From Mayamaea pseudoterrestris (Eukaryota > Bacillariophyta > Bacillariophyceae > Sellaphorales > Sellaphoraceae): a stretch of 64,000 nucleotides of DNA. The stretch covers positions 248,001 through 312,000 of the forward strand of contig BROI01000004.1 of assembly GCA_027923505.1 (NCBI GenBank), given 5' to 3'. Made by a program: the position numbers and the translations under genes. Below the pieces are notes generated by a model. It made no database searches and was not told the DNA's origin. It worked only from the letters and a program-made list of their open reading frames with translations. Positions 16,809 through 26,804 of this stretch are shown piece after piece. The number at the start of each line of letters is the position of its first letter. Positions within the stretch are counted from its first letter, which is position 1.

Positions 16809-19280
16809 TCATCGACGATAATAGGGCATTCTCATTTCGGATCGAGCATCGCGCCGTTCCGAAGCATGCCGCCGTTCATAGTAGTCATCCAGCATGTAGC
16901 TAAGTGGAACGCGATAATCTTCCTTCACTGGCATCATGTTGCTCAAGTCGCCAACCACCTGGGTCCCTGGGCTGAATGCGATTGGCCGAATGGGTGCAAA
17001 GTGACGCTGCTCAGTCTCGGTGGATGCACTGCGCATCGATTCGTAATGTGGGTAACCATAGCCAGACTCGGAAAGGTTTCTTCCGCGGATAGGACTTGGC
17101 GGCCCATCGTTGCGGTTCATCTCGGGAGCTGGCGGCGAAAAGGCTTGTCGAGAAGGTTGCGAACGAATTGGGCCTCTCGTTTGATCAGATTTCATCCGCA
17201 TACCCGCAGCTTCCCGTCGAATAAATAATTGGTGAGGCATCGACCATTCGTCAGTACGATCACTGAGGTCGTCATCATCAATCGCCATGCTATCCATGCG
17301 TCGCTTTAACATATTTGTATGGTACTGACCGACAAGACTTGCGTTTACCGATTGATCAACCATAGTTCTATGTGGCGGACGGCGAGATCTTGTTGGTGAT
17401 TCGTTCCTGCTACTTCTGTACATGTTTACGCTCTCCTCTGACGCTTGATTGATCAAAGCCGCTGCTGGCGGACGACGAGAGCGTGTTGGCGATTCGTACC
17501 TGCTTGTTCTGTACAAATCAGCGCTCTCGTCTGATGATTGGTCAATCATCGGCGCAGCTATTGGCTGGCGTCGAGAAGGTGGCGGTGGTGCTCTCTTGTA
17601 TAAATCAATGCTGTCGTCCGACGATTGGTTCATCATAGCCTTTGCTGGAGAATGACGATTGAGGGGTGGTGGTTCACATTTTGGTTCAGGACGCGCAGCT
17701 TTTGCCTGCGATTCTTGGCATAGTTTTCTATTTTCCGCCTTCAAGTCTTCATTCTCTCGCTCCAGTTTCTTGATTTGTTGTTCCTGTCGATCCAACGTTT
17801 CTCTCAAAACCTGAACCATACTCTTCCAAGCCTCCGTCTCAGAGGTTGAAGGTCTAGGCGTTTCCGGCTTGTTCATTCTTGGAGTGGGCTCGGTACGTAC
17901 AGAATTTGGAGGGTCGACGGCGTGTCGCACATTTGGTGCTGGTGCACTGCTAGCTCGACCAACGCCTGCTATGTTGCTGGTGCTCGGCATGCTACGAAAG
18001 ACTCGATTGTCTTCATTAAGTGACAGTAATTGCTGTCGTTCAGCTGCCACTGCTGCTGCCTTCGCCGGGGTTGGAGTGTACGGCTTGGCATACACACCTT
18101 GCGGTTCATTGCGTGCCTGAGCATCCGATGACGCCTGCTGCCGTTGTACTACAACTTCCGACACATGTCTACGAGGCGTTGCGTGTTGATAGCTTGGCTT
18201 TGCTTGATGGTTCGACTCTGGATCACGCTCCTTTGTCAGCGTAAACGAGTCTCGCGCCGCAAGCAAACCGTAAGGGTCACTCCGCGACGTGTAGTTGCTT
18301 TCCGTTTCGTCTTGACTTGAGCGAATCGAATCCTTTGTTGGTGACATTTTTGTGACAGTCTGTCGATGATCTTGATAACTAATGTCACATTCGTCGTGGC
18401 TATCACGAGTCGTTCCTTTCGCCGGCAGTACTTTTGCTTTGGACGTTTGTTGCCTTTGACTGTTGCTCTCCGACTCGTCTTGGCTATCGCGTATACGCTC
18501 CTTCATTGGCGGCGTACGTGCACGCGTGATTGCGTCTTGTTGAATCTGATGTTCATGTCTGGGAATGGAAGGTACACTTGGCTGCCGAGCTGAAGTGTGG
18601 CTCCGCGAATCGCTGTTGATAGACTTTCTCCTGCTATTACTTTCCTCGCCTGATAAAGATGCAGCTGAACTCGAACTTTGGTGCTTGACAACATGCTTTT
18701 TCGTCGACTCTTTACTCGGGCGTGGAGGCGTCGACTGTTGTTCCACACGTTTATCGCTGCTCCCTCTGGAATGCTTCTTTGTCTTGATATAGCTGCTGCC
18801 ATTGTTTGGGCCATAGTCGTAGTAGGTTTCGCGAGCAACGTCCAACTCGCCCATGACGGCACTGGTACTACATTCATCTGCCGAATATGGAACTCGTGGA
18901 ACACTTTGGCTGTCACTCTTGTGCAGGTGACGTGGTTGCACAGGCGTTGATCTTGATTCAACAACACTCCGACTCATGCTGCTGCTACTGTCAGTCCGCG
19001 ACAATGATTGTTTGTGACTGCTGCTGTAGCGAGGCGCCAATGGCGGAGTCGATTTCGTACTAGCGTGACTCCCGCTGTACCGAGACTTTGTAGCTATCGA
19101 AGAATCCTCCCTGCTAGACTGCTGCTGCTTCTTCTTCAGACTGGCTTGTTCAATGATTTCCATTAGCGTCATTTCGTCGTCATGTGTCAATCGATCAATC
19201 TCATCACGGAAAAAGCTCATGGCCGTCTCGATATTCTCATCGTCCATGGACAAGGCTGCTCCAACATAATCTGGAGTCAT
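16809..19280 (-). CDS. Disordered coiled-coil protein with internal repeats
   Basis: 823 residues, single exon, function not recognised. The first about 50 residues look folded and helical (DDENIETAMSFFRDEIDRL). Most of the rest is Ser/Arg/Gln-rich. One coiled coil lies at about 485-525 (TLDRQEQQIKKLERENEDLK). Directly after it, residues about 535-640 hold four copies of a roughly 30-residue unit with core MIDQSSDESADLYR and SPTRSRRPP. The RDSQDE-type motif also recurs near 260-330. SR-like dipeptides suggest phosphorylation or RNA or cytoskeletal association, but this is inference. Divergent from the acyltransferase gene. Confidence 0.75.
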   Translation of the reverse strand: MTPDYVGAALSMDDENIETAMSFFRDEIDRLTHDDEMTLMEIIEQASLKKKQQQSSREDSSIATKSRYSGSHASTKSTPPLAPRYSSSHKQSLSRTDSSSSMSRSVVESRSTPVQPRHLHKSDSQSVPRVPYSADECSTSAVMGELDVARETYYDYGPNNGSSYIKTKKHSRGSSDKRVEQQSTPPRPSKESTKKHVVKHQSSSSAASLSGEESNSRRKSINSDSRSHTSARQPSVPSIPRHEHQIQQDAITRARTPPMKERIRDSQDESESNSQRQQTSKAKVLPAKGTTRDSHDECDISYQDHRQTVTKMSPTKDSIRSSQDETESNYTSRSDPYGLLAARDSFTLTKERDPESNHQAKPSYQHATPRRHVSEVVVQRQQASSDAQARNEPQGVYAKPYTPTPAKAAAVAAERQQLLSLNEDNRVFRSMPSTSNIAGVGRASSAPAPNVRHAVDPPNSVRTEPTPRMNKPETPRPSTSETEAWKSMVQVLRETLDRQEQQIKKLERENEDLKAENRKLCQESQAKAARPEPKCEPPPLNRHSPAKAMMNQSSDDSIDLYKRAPPPPSRRQPIAAPMIDQSSDESADLYRTSRYESPTRSRRPPAAALINQASEESVNMYRSSRNESPTRSRRPPHRTMVDQSVNASLVGQYHTNMLKRRMDSMAIDDDDLSDRTDEWSMPHQLFIRREAAGMRMKSDQTRGPIRSQPSRQAFSPPAPEMNRNDGPPSPIRGRNLSESGYGYPHYESMRSASTETEQRHFAPIRPIAFSPGTQVVGDLSNMMPVKEDYRVPLSYMLDDYYERRHASERRDARSEMRMPYYRR

Positions 19281-19664
19281 GATTACCGTAGATAGACTTC
19301 AGCACTGTCTCTACCTAGCTAGCAGAACTAGCAGAAGAGGTGTGAGCAGCAGCAAGATCGTTTGGTCCAAGCAAAGGAAAGGCCGCGACAAATTTTAGTT
19401 CGGCGAGAAACGTCCTCGCTGATCAAGCGCCGAAGCGTGCCAGTCATACTTAGGGTTATGAGTACCAGTAAGACGAACCTTTCATCGGTTATGACGTCAC
19501 AGGCGCGCGTCAAGCGTCAGTCGGTTGGAAAAGTTGAAGCAAAAGCCTTCAAAGAAGTGTGAAGCATCGGAGGGCCGATGAAGGGTTCGATCGACACCGA
19601 CAACCAAGAACTCCCTGTCGTCCATCTAGAGCAACGAAAAGCTTGCTCGCTAGTGCGATTGACG
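19281..19664. promoter_or_regulatory. Divergent promoter with TGACGTCA palindrome
   Basis: 384 bp between divergent genes. A perfect TGACGTCA (CRE/bZIP-type site) lies at 19492-19499, about 170 bp before the acyltransferase ATG. The reading frame is open upstream of that ATG (an in-frame ATG at 19578), but the signal peptide begins at 19665. Confidence 0.45.
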
Positions 19665-20913
19665 ATGAAAGTCCAGAGTTTGCTCCTGCTTTGCACCACA
19701 TGTACCTGCCTAATCAATGATCTTCAAGTATCGGCATTTGTTCCGTCACAGCAACCACTGTCCAGAATAAAGGCAAGACAAACTTCACTGGCGGCGTCAA
19801 TACAAAATGATATTCGTGATCAAGACTTTAGACTTGCCGACGATCAAGTGAATCCTATTGTTCGAACAGGGAAAGGCGACAAGGAGAAAGTTATTAATCT
19901 GCATGGCATTCGATGCGTCCTCGTCTCCTTGTTGACCTGTCCCATTTGGGCAGCCTCCATGAGTCTTGTTGCCATGATGCATAAAGTGAATCGAGAATTT
20001 GATGAGAACAGAGACATATATGACAAGACGGGAAAGGTATGGTCACGTACATGGCTTGCCATGACTGATTCCTATCCGTCCTTTAGTGGAAATGTTAGTC
20101 GGATTCGGGAGCCGCAAGGACCTTGTTTGTACGTGGCAAACCATGCCAGTTGGCTTGACATTCCCATTATATGTACTGTTCTTGATCCAGTCTTCAAATT
20201 CATTGCCAAGGCAGAACTAGAAAAGCTGCCTTGTATAGGACAACAATTAAAAGGGGTGAGTTTCGCTTTAAGAAGGCTGCACATTTTCTCGTTGACATAT
20301 GCTTAGCTCACCGTGTGCTTAACCTATACAGGGCAATCACATCTTGATCGACCGCGACGATCGCCGCTCGCAACTAAAAACATTCAAAAATGGCATTGGC
20401 TGGCTAAGAAAGGGTGTACCAATCATGGCATTTCCGGAAGGTCGACGGTCGAATGATGGTCGACTCATGGACTTCAAAGGCGGTTTGTTTAGCATGGCTG
20501 TCAAAACAAAGGTTCCAATCATTCCAATTACTATTGGACATGCCAACGCCGTCATGCCGGGGAATGCACTCTTTCCCGTCCAAGTTGGCAGAGGCAAGCT
20601 GCACGTGCACATTCACGAGGCAATCGACACGGAGGGAAAGTCAGACGACGAGCTGGTGCGACTTGTTCGGGAAGCTTTCCTCTCGACGCTCCCTTTCAAT
20701 CAACATCCAGGAAATGATGACGAAAACGGTCCTTTCTTCATGCCGCGCATGCTTAGGGTAGAGACTGATTCACATTCCGTCCATGTCAATCATGCTACTA
20801 CCAATAACCATTCTGACCACGCGGCCACAGCGGTCGTACATGACCATCACCAAGTGCGTGTCCCATTCTTTATTGTAAGTGAGAAGGAGGAAAGGGAAAT
20901 TGTTTCCAAATAG
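19665..20913 (+). CDS. Plastid 1-acyl-glycerol-3-phosphate acyltransferase
   Basis: Two exons: 19665-20255 and 20332-20913, with a 76-bp GTGAGT...ACAG intron in phase 0; 390 residues. The N-terminus is a signal peptide (MKVQSLLLLCTTCTCL) ending VSAFVPS, the plastid import motif of red-derived plastids, so the enzyme should act in the plastid envelope. PlsC motifs are in order: NHASWLDIP (H-x4-D), GNHILIDRDDR formed across the splice junction, FPEGRRS and IPITIGHAN. It acylates lysophosphatidate to phosphatidate for plastid lipids. A hydrophobic stretch before the first motif (LVSLLTCPIWAASMSLVAMM) is a likely membrane anchor. The C-terminal about 50 residues are His/Asn-rich and not part of the family core. 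Confidence 0.93.
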
Positions 20914-21016
20914 AGACAGCGACCTTGCCCCTCACTGACGTATTGAGGAAGCCCCAATTTAATAAGCTATGCTATGAAATGTAATGATAACCATCTTTGA
21001 AAATTAAACAGACTAA

Positions 21017-21710
21017 TTACCACTTTGTAACGCGGGTGACTGTAAAGAAATGGCGAATATTACAGTGAGGTACAGGTACTCGTTAATCGCGATGGATAAC
21101 ACACGAAAACATTCCACTTACCAATCGGATTTCGATCGCGCAAGTAATATAGTTTGGCCCTCTTGACCTTGCGCTTCCCTTTGAAGACAAAGTTCTCCTC
21201 CAAGACCTTGACGCTCTTAACTAATGGCGAGTATAATGGCACGCGTCGCTCGACTGGAAATCCGAACAAAACGTCGCGAATCAATACTGTTGTATCAAGT
21301 TTCTTGTTAAAGATCCCCAAAACCACGCCTCGGATCTTTTCTAAATCTGTTGAATTGATTCCACCTTTGGCAACTTGTTCAATTTCGATGGCGTCGCCAA
21401 CGCGAACATTAGTTCCAAATACACTTGGCCGACTTGCTCGCACTGATTGCATGCTTTCCTTAATAAGGTCCGTATATAAACCCGAAGCTCGTTTACGAGG
21501 CGACTTGAACTTTGGCTTTTCGCGAAATCGAGGTCGTTGGCCGTGATGGATAAACGGCATGTCGGCGCGATCAATCGAGTGCTGCTGAAGTGGGCTGCTG
21601 CTGGAGGATGAAGTTGTTGCTGATCTCGACGAAACTGAACGGAATGCCGTGCGAATTATAGAGGATACGTCTCGAGAGACTCTACCAGATAATGTTAAGA
21701 GAGTAAACAT
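21017..21710 (-). CDS. Mitochondrial ribosomal protein bL19
   Basis: Two exons on the minus strand, 21710-21122 and 21039-21017, with an 82-bp intron (GTAAGT...ACAG); 203 residues. Without splicing the frame runs into unlike sequence, whereas the short second exon adds only VTRVTKW. The start is the ATG at 21710. The N-terminus is rich in Arg and Ser without acidic residues, a typical mitochondrial presequence. The bL19 core begins NVRVGDAIEIEQVAKGG and continues with IRGVVLGIFNKKLDTTVLIRDV split by normal family spacing and ends RAKLYYLRDRNP. bL19 sits at the interface of the large and small subunits. The second 42-bp array lies about 150 bp upstream of its ATG with motif strand pointing at this gene. 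Confidence 0.9.
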
Positions 21711-21849
21711 GGTCAAAGTGGTACTTGGAGACTTTTCTTCACGTCAATTGGCCCCCAGCTTGATGAAGCCATTCATCACGGTCAAATGAACGGCTCGTCC
21801 GAAACGAGTTGTGCATAAAGTGTTAAATACACTCTGTCCCACAGTGGCT

Positions 21850-22170
21850 GAGAATACCAGTGAAAACTGCGTCATGAGGCAATACTACGAAACGAGTGCC
21901 AGTGAAAACTGCGTCACCAGGCAATACTACGAAACGAATGCCAGTGAAAACTACGTCATGAAGCCGTGCAAGGAAACGAGTGCCAGTGAAAAGTGCGTCA
22001 TAAGGCTATACTACGAAACGAGTGCCAGTGAAAACTGCGTCATAAGGCTGTAATACGAAACGAGTGCAAGTGAAAACTGCGTCAAAAGGCTATAATACGA
22101 AACGAGTGCCTGTGAAAACTGCGTCATAAGGCAATAGTATGAAACGAGTGCCAATGAAAACTACGTCATC
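21850..22170 (-). repeat. 42-bp tandem array 2, inverse of array 1
   Basis: Eight GTCA cores (TGACG-type on the minus strand) at 21871, 21913, 21955, 21997, 22039, 22081, 22123 and 22165, all exactly 42 bp apart. The unit (for example CGAAACGAGTGCCAGTGAAA, then ACTGCGTCA) is the reverse complement of the unit in array 1. No length variation is seen. It lies between bL19 (minus) and the GlcNAc transferase (plus). Confidence 0.95.
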
Positions 22171-22253
22171 TTTAATATCGCCCCGCACGTCGATGGACAC
22201 GAAGTGATTGCAAATGTGTATGTAACCGCGCTGCCTGGAACACAACACACAAG

Positions 22254-23993
22254 ATGATCATGGGGAATCCTCGAGTATTTGACGGCCATGCCTATGTGGA
22301 CGTTCCTGAAATAAAAGGGGGGAATCCTCCGCCTCTATTTCCCGATGGGGACGGCTCTATATTTGTTAGCATCGCTTCTTTTCGCGGTGAGCAATGAATC
22401 ATTTGAATGATGGTGACGACGGATGACAGCTCACCTCAAGCATGTACAATAGTAGCATTCGTCTTTACCACTCGCGATCTCATGAATTTGTGATTCCTCT
22501 TTCTATATAGACGCTGAGCGATGCGCCGAGACTCTCAAGTCTCTCTTTGAGAATGCCGAGCACCCAGACAAGGTGTACGTCGGTCTGTCCGAGCACGTGC
22601 AGGAGCAAGACCCCAAGTGCCTTGAACTCTACTGCCAGGCTCACGGAGCCAAGATTTTGAAGCGAGAAGAGGTTCGCGCCGACATGACCAAGGTGATCCA
22701 TCTGCCGGATCAAGACAAGCTGTGTCCGCATTTTGATCAGATTCGATTGGTGGCAACCTTTCATGTTGCAGCGAAAGGACCAATTTGGGCGCGATCATTG
22801 ATTCGCAAGGTACTCGGCAATGAAGAATACTGCATGCAGGTTGATGCGCACACAAGTTTCATTCATAATTGGGATACAGTCGCAAAACAAGAGTGGAGAA
22901 GCGCCGAGAATGAATTTGCTGTCATCTCAAATCCACCAGCGCTAAAGAGTGAACAGGCTGAATACGAGGAGGGCAGCTCAAAGGCAAAACAAGTACCACG
23001 AGTTTGTCGGCTCGCCTACAAACCCGATAATGGCTATCCAGACTACAATTATCCGGCTCACTCTTGGGTGGAAGACATTGAGAAACCGCTGTTGAGCCAT
23101 GCATGGTCCAGCGCATTTAGCTTTGCCAAGTGCCACTTAGAGGAGAGTGCGCCCTACGACTCCTTCTCCTGGTACGCCAAGCCAATTGAGCAGTTTTCGC
23201 GTTTTAGTCGGTTTTGGACTAGAGGGTACGTATCAGATCTGCATGCGCTTATATATTTTTTCAGCCTTGCACGGTGTCACTGACGCGAATAGTCTCATGC
23301 CTTTCCAGATACGACGTTTACACGCCCACTCGCGTCATTGCATTCCACGACAGCGGTCCACAGAAGAATGGTCACGGAAATGATGAGTGGTTTCGCCGCC
23401 AGCGACAGCGATTTCGAATTGAGGCGATTGACCGCGCGAAAGCAACGCTTCGGCTCAAGCAGCAGGATGGAACAATTGCAAGTGACGCTGTCTTGGCGAA
23501 TATGGGAATATACGGACTTGGCAAGCGCCGGACGTTGAAGCAGCTCGAGGAATTTACCAAGCTCGAATTTGCTTCTTTGAAAAGCAATGAAGGTGTCGGC
23601 GAGGATTGCGTCGCGTTCGAGTATGTTCCATTTGATGCAGCCATTTCGCCGGTAGAAAACTTTTACGACCAGCCCGATGACTTGGATCCACAGCCAGAGT
23701 TTCCGCTACGAACCAAGCTAATCTTTTACGAGCAATTGCCTATGAACATTGTTGCTGGCAACACAAAGAGTGGTGGAGCAGTGGTTGGACGTGCTTTGGA
23801 TAGCGTGCAACGTGTGGACAGTTTTCAACGCATGGATGGTATCGAGCAGCCAAATCTACCGCCATTTTCGACTCTGATCGTGCTGTGGATTTTTGGAATG
23901 ATTGTTTGGTGCGTCGTCTTCATGAGCCAGGGTAATGTAAACGGCAGTGGCACGCCCAGGAAGAAGAAGCAAATGATGTCTAAGGATGTTTAA
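22254..23993 (+). CDS. GlcNAc-transferase-like enzyme with C-terminal anchor
   Basis: Three exons: 22254-22386, 22511-23225 and 23309-23993 (introns of 124 and 83 bp, GTGAGC...ATAG and GTACGT...CCAG); 510 residues. The junctions restore SIFVSIASFRDAE and WTRGYDVYTP, both family-typical. It matches the glycosyltransferase family of Dictyostelium Skp1-hydroxyproline GlcNAc transferase (Pfam GlcNAc): ENAEHPDKVYVGL, then YCMQVDAHTSF carrying a D-A-H metal site in place of DxD, and AHSWV. No N-terminal signal or membrane segment is seen; a single hydrophobic segment near the C-terminus (LIVLWIFGMIVWCVVFM) suggests tail anchoring with the enzyme facing the cytosol, fitting a cytosolic acceptor (inference). 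An upstream exon cannot be excluded. Confidence 0.85.
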
Positions 23994-24083
23994 CAAAATC
24001 ATAAAGCCAATAATTTGCTTAAGGATGTATATAAGTAGTGATACAAGTAGAGACAGGATCGCTACAAGTTACACAGCACAGCA

Positions 24084-24890
24084 CTATTTCTGAAAACTAG
24101 CCTCTTGCTGTTGCTTGGCAAGCAACCATGCCGGCAAATTAGAAACGCCCCGACCCCGTCCATTGCGCTGTCGCTCATTCTCCATGAGCTTGTCGACATT
24201 TCCTTCTCGCTCCAAGTGCCTTCGTTCCATTTCCAAGCGTTGTCTCAAGTCTTGCTGCTCCTTTATGTGCTCAAGTCGTTCCTGTTCAAGTCGTTCGCGG
24301 TCAGCCGCCACAGCTCGACGCTCCCAATATTGCAACAGGTCGTTTGGTACTAAAGGGTCGTATGGATCGTCCAATGCTTGTTGTCGAAGTCGTTGCCGAT
24401 GATCGTCGGACATGACGAATGACGCTGAAGGGCTGGTGTCACTGTTCTTTTGCTCCAGCGATTGTGATTGACCTGCCTCGGCTTCTTGAGTTGCAACCGT
24501 TGTTATTTCGGGAAGTTGTTGATGCAAGAATGCACTACATTGCGAACTTTGTGGTTCCTGAAGCGTTCCATTAGTAGGTGATGTGACTGTTGCAAAGTTA
24601 GAAGACTTGCTAGCTTTGGCAGACGTAGTAGCGTGTCGTTTCCGCTTAAGCGCTGCCGTTGGCACGAATGCGACAGCTGTTCCCAACGCTCCAACACTCT
24701 TGACTATGGAAGATTGCAAGTTCTGCTGATGCGGTTTCTCTGATGCAGTCGTCGTCGCCGCCACCGCCGCCGCATAATTCGATCCCGTTCCCGATTGCTC
24801 ATCAACATTTGTTCCTGCCGTCGCAGTCTCGCTGTTGAGTTGCGATGGTTTCTTGGCCTCTGGAAGGTCTCCGAACAAATCTTTATACAT
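24084..24890 (-). CDS. Small coiled-coil protein, possibly splicing-related
   Basis: 268 residues, single exon. It starts MYKDLFGDLPEAKK, has a disordered Ala/Thr/Gln-rich middle, and then a conserved-looking block DPYDPLVPNDLLQYWERR followed by a charged helix (residues about 200-240) and GVSNLPAWLLAKQ. The PYDP-x-x-PNDY-type block resembles the N-terminal part of splicing factor SPF45/RBM17 and plant DRT111, and SNLPAW-type motifs occur in RNA-processing proteins, but there is no G-patch or RRM here. Function stays open. Converges on the GlcNAc transferase with 90 bp between stops. Confidence 0.6.
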   Translation of the reverse strand: MYKDLFGDLPEAKKPSQLNSETATAGTNVDEQSGTGSNYAAAVAATTTASEKPHQQNLQSSIVKSVGALGTAVAFVPTAALKRKRHATTSAKASKSSNFATVTSPTNGTLQEPQSSQCSAFLHQQLPEITTVATQEAEAGQSQSLEQKNSDTSPSASFVMSDDHRQRLRQQALDDPYDPLVPNDLLQYWERRAVAADRERLEQERLEHIKEQQDLRQRLEMERRHLEREGNVDKLMENERQRNGRGRGVSNLPAWLLAKQQQEASFQK

Positions 24891-25467
24891 TTTACTTAAT
24901 TGATCTCACGCATTATCTGCAATAAACCTTCGTTTTGCTCGCTTCTAACTAATCCTGAACATGTTCAAGGCATATCTACATCTCCCATGGTCGCCGGGTG
25001 GCTTGCCGACGAGTCATTCCCGCTATGACTTTATGCAATGATAGTACACTATGGCCTACAGTGCCAAAAACTTTAATTTTCAAAGTTTTTGGTAGTACTC
25101 TCTAATCGATAGTGCCAATAACTGTGGTTTTCAAAGGTTTTTGGCAGTACTATTTATGTTATTGTAAACAAGATGTTATTGCCGGTCCGACATTTATTTC
25201 CTCTGTCGCCACCTTCTCACGTTCGTGTGGCCGCACCATCGAAGATGACCATGAATGACTCGCACTGACCAGCGCCGCGCTGCTTGCATCTATCTGACGC
25301 CTTCTTATTACATGAGTTTGCTATTGTGTAGACGGCAGAGTATTCAAGCATTTTTACGCTGCTGGTCGTGAGCCATATAAGTTAAAGATTTATTCCTGCT
25401 GTCCTCCCCACGTCTTAATCCTTGAGCGATTGCTTGGCCCTTTCAACTCTTGCTTCACTTAAAGATT
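24891..25467. other. Divergent intergenic region with paired hairpin repeats
   Basis: 577 bp between divergent genes. Apart from two hairpin-forming repeats (25059-25153) I see no gene, RNA or TATA box. Confidence 0.4.
25059..25153. repeat. Two tandem hairpin-forming repeats
   Basis: Two related units start with GTGCCA at 25061 and 25112, 51 bp apart, and end TTTTTGGNAGTACT. In the first, CCAAAAACTTT pairs perfectly with AAAGTTTTTGG around a short AT loop. The second is a diverged copy with a weaker stem. It may be a MITE remnant or small structured RNA; nothing here decides. Confidence 0.7.
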
Positions 25468-26661
25468 ATGTGCGACAATCGAACGAGCGAGTTTCTTTCC
25501 TTTGCCAAGGCTTTGCCGGAGCATGATCGCATTGCCAGCCAGGCAAAATCGTCTTTGGATCCTAAAGCGTCTGGATCAGTCGCTTCCGCTACCAAGACGC
25601 CAGCCTACGCAGAGCTTCGCAACTTTCACCAAACGGCTGGCGACATTTCACGCGATATTGCATCAACCTCGCAGCTGCTAAGTCAATTAACGAATCTTGT
25701 ACGACATAAGAGCATGTTTGATGATGATTCGACGCAAATCAATAATCTTATTATCCGAATCAAGGGAAGCATTGAAAATTTAAACTCGAGACTTGATGCA
25801 GCATCCTATACAATCAAGCAGCAAAAGCGACAAATCAACTCGCAAGCTGGACAAGAAGCTTCCAATTTAGTGGAAGGTCTAAAGACAGAGTTTGCACAAG
25901 CTGCTTCTGGTTTCAAAAGGGTTCTGCAGCAGCGAACGGACAATTTGAAAGAGTCGGACGACTTTCAACGCAACGTTTATGGAGGCAAAATGGGCGATGA
26001 AAGCATTCCAAACATTACATTGGCTCCGCCTCCTGTGTATGCGTCGTCGGCTCCTCCGTCTGGCGCACTCGGAAGCAGCTTGCACCATAGTCAATCGAAT
26101 GGCTTTCCAACGTTGGACCTGACGAGCAGTCTCATAGCAGCTAATGCTGATGCCTCTGGACCAAGCCTTCCGCGACCGCACGGCATTCAAGTCAACGATA
26201 ATGGCTTTAATAATGGCATCGGCGGACCAAATAGTCTTCGTAACCGCCGCCTCAATGGTGGAGATGCTTCCTCGTACTACAATTACAATCGCGCGAATTC
26301 GGCGCCACTTACACCGCTGGACATTCAGCGCATGGAACAGGAGAGTGGCGGAATGATGCAAATGCAACTCATTCCAGACCAAGACTATCTACGGGAGCGC
26401 GCCGATGCCATGTCTACGGTTGAGTCAAACATTGTAGAGCTTGGCACCATTTTTAACAAGCTTGCCGTCATGGTATCGGAGCATCAGGAAATGGTTCAGC
26501 GCGTGGAAGACAATGTCGAGGACGCGAATGCGACTATAAATTTAAGCTTGGGAGTATTGACGGATACACTGACATCGCTGCGGACGAATCGCATGCTGGC
26601 GCTCAAGGTCTTCTCCATTCTCGTGGCCTTTATTGTCATGTTTATCATTTTCTTCGCGTAA
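25468..26661 (+). CDS. Syntaxin-5 type Qa-SNARE (Sed5)
   Basis: 397 residues from the ATG at 25468; its start MCDNRTSEFLSFAK matches the conserved RTSEFL start of syntaxin-5, so the upstream in-frame codons are leader. Residues about 40-160 form the N-terminal helical domain (SSDLLSQLTNLV-type helices with the motif for SM-protein binding at the very N-terminus). A disordered Gly/Asn/Ser linker follows. The SNARE motif is at about 305-365 (VESNIVELGTIFNKLAVMV, central Gln in SEHQEM), then a C-terminal membrane anchor (VFSILVAFIVMFIIFF). The protein drives fusion at the cis-Golgi for ER-Golgi transport. Family assignment is firm. Confidence 0.93.
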   Translation: MCDNRTSEFLSFAKALPEHDRIASQAKSSLDPKASGSVASATKTPAYAELRNFHQTAGDISRDIASTSQLLSQLTNLVRHKSMFDDDSTQINNLIIRIKGSIENLNSRLDAASYTIKQQKRQINSQAGQEASNLVEGLKTEFAQAASGFKRVLQQRTDNLKESDDFQRNVYGGKMGDESIPNITLAPPPVYASSAPPSGALGSSLHHSQSNGFPTLDLTSSLIAANADASGPSLPRPHGIQVNDNGFNNGIGGPNSLRNRRLNGGDASSYYNYNRANSAPLTPLDIQRMEQESGGMMQMQLIPDQDYLRERADAMSTVESNIVELGTIFNKLAVMVSEHQEMVQRVEDNVEDANATINLSLGVLTDTLTSLRTNRMLALKVFSILVAFIVMFIIFFA

Positions 26662-26804
26662 AGAAGCGCCGAGCTAAAACTTATTCAATGATTGACTGTT
26701 ACCTACAAGATCGGATTAGTAATTTTATCTGCAAGTGTACTATAGTATTATCATACAGAATAGCTACAGTATGAAGGACGTCTCTCTGGCTTTTGTGTTT
26801 ATGT

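Noticed and set aside
24084-24890. True SPF45 orthologue
   Set aside because: Only a short block resembles SPF45; the G-patch and RRM domains are absent, so only a tentative note was kept.
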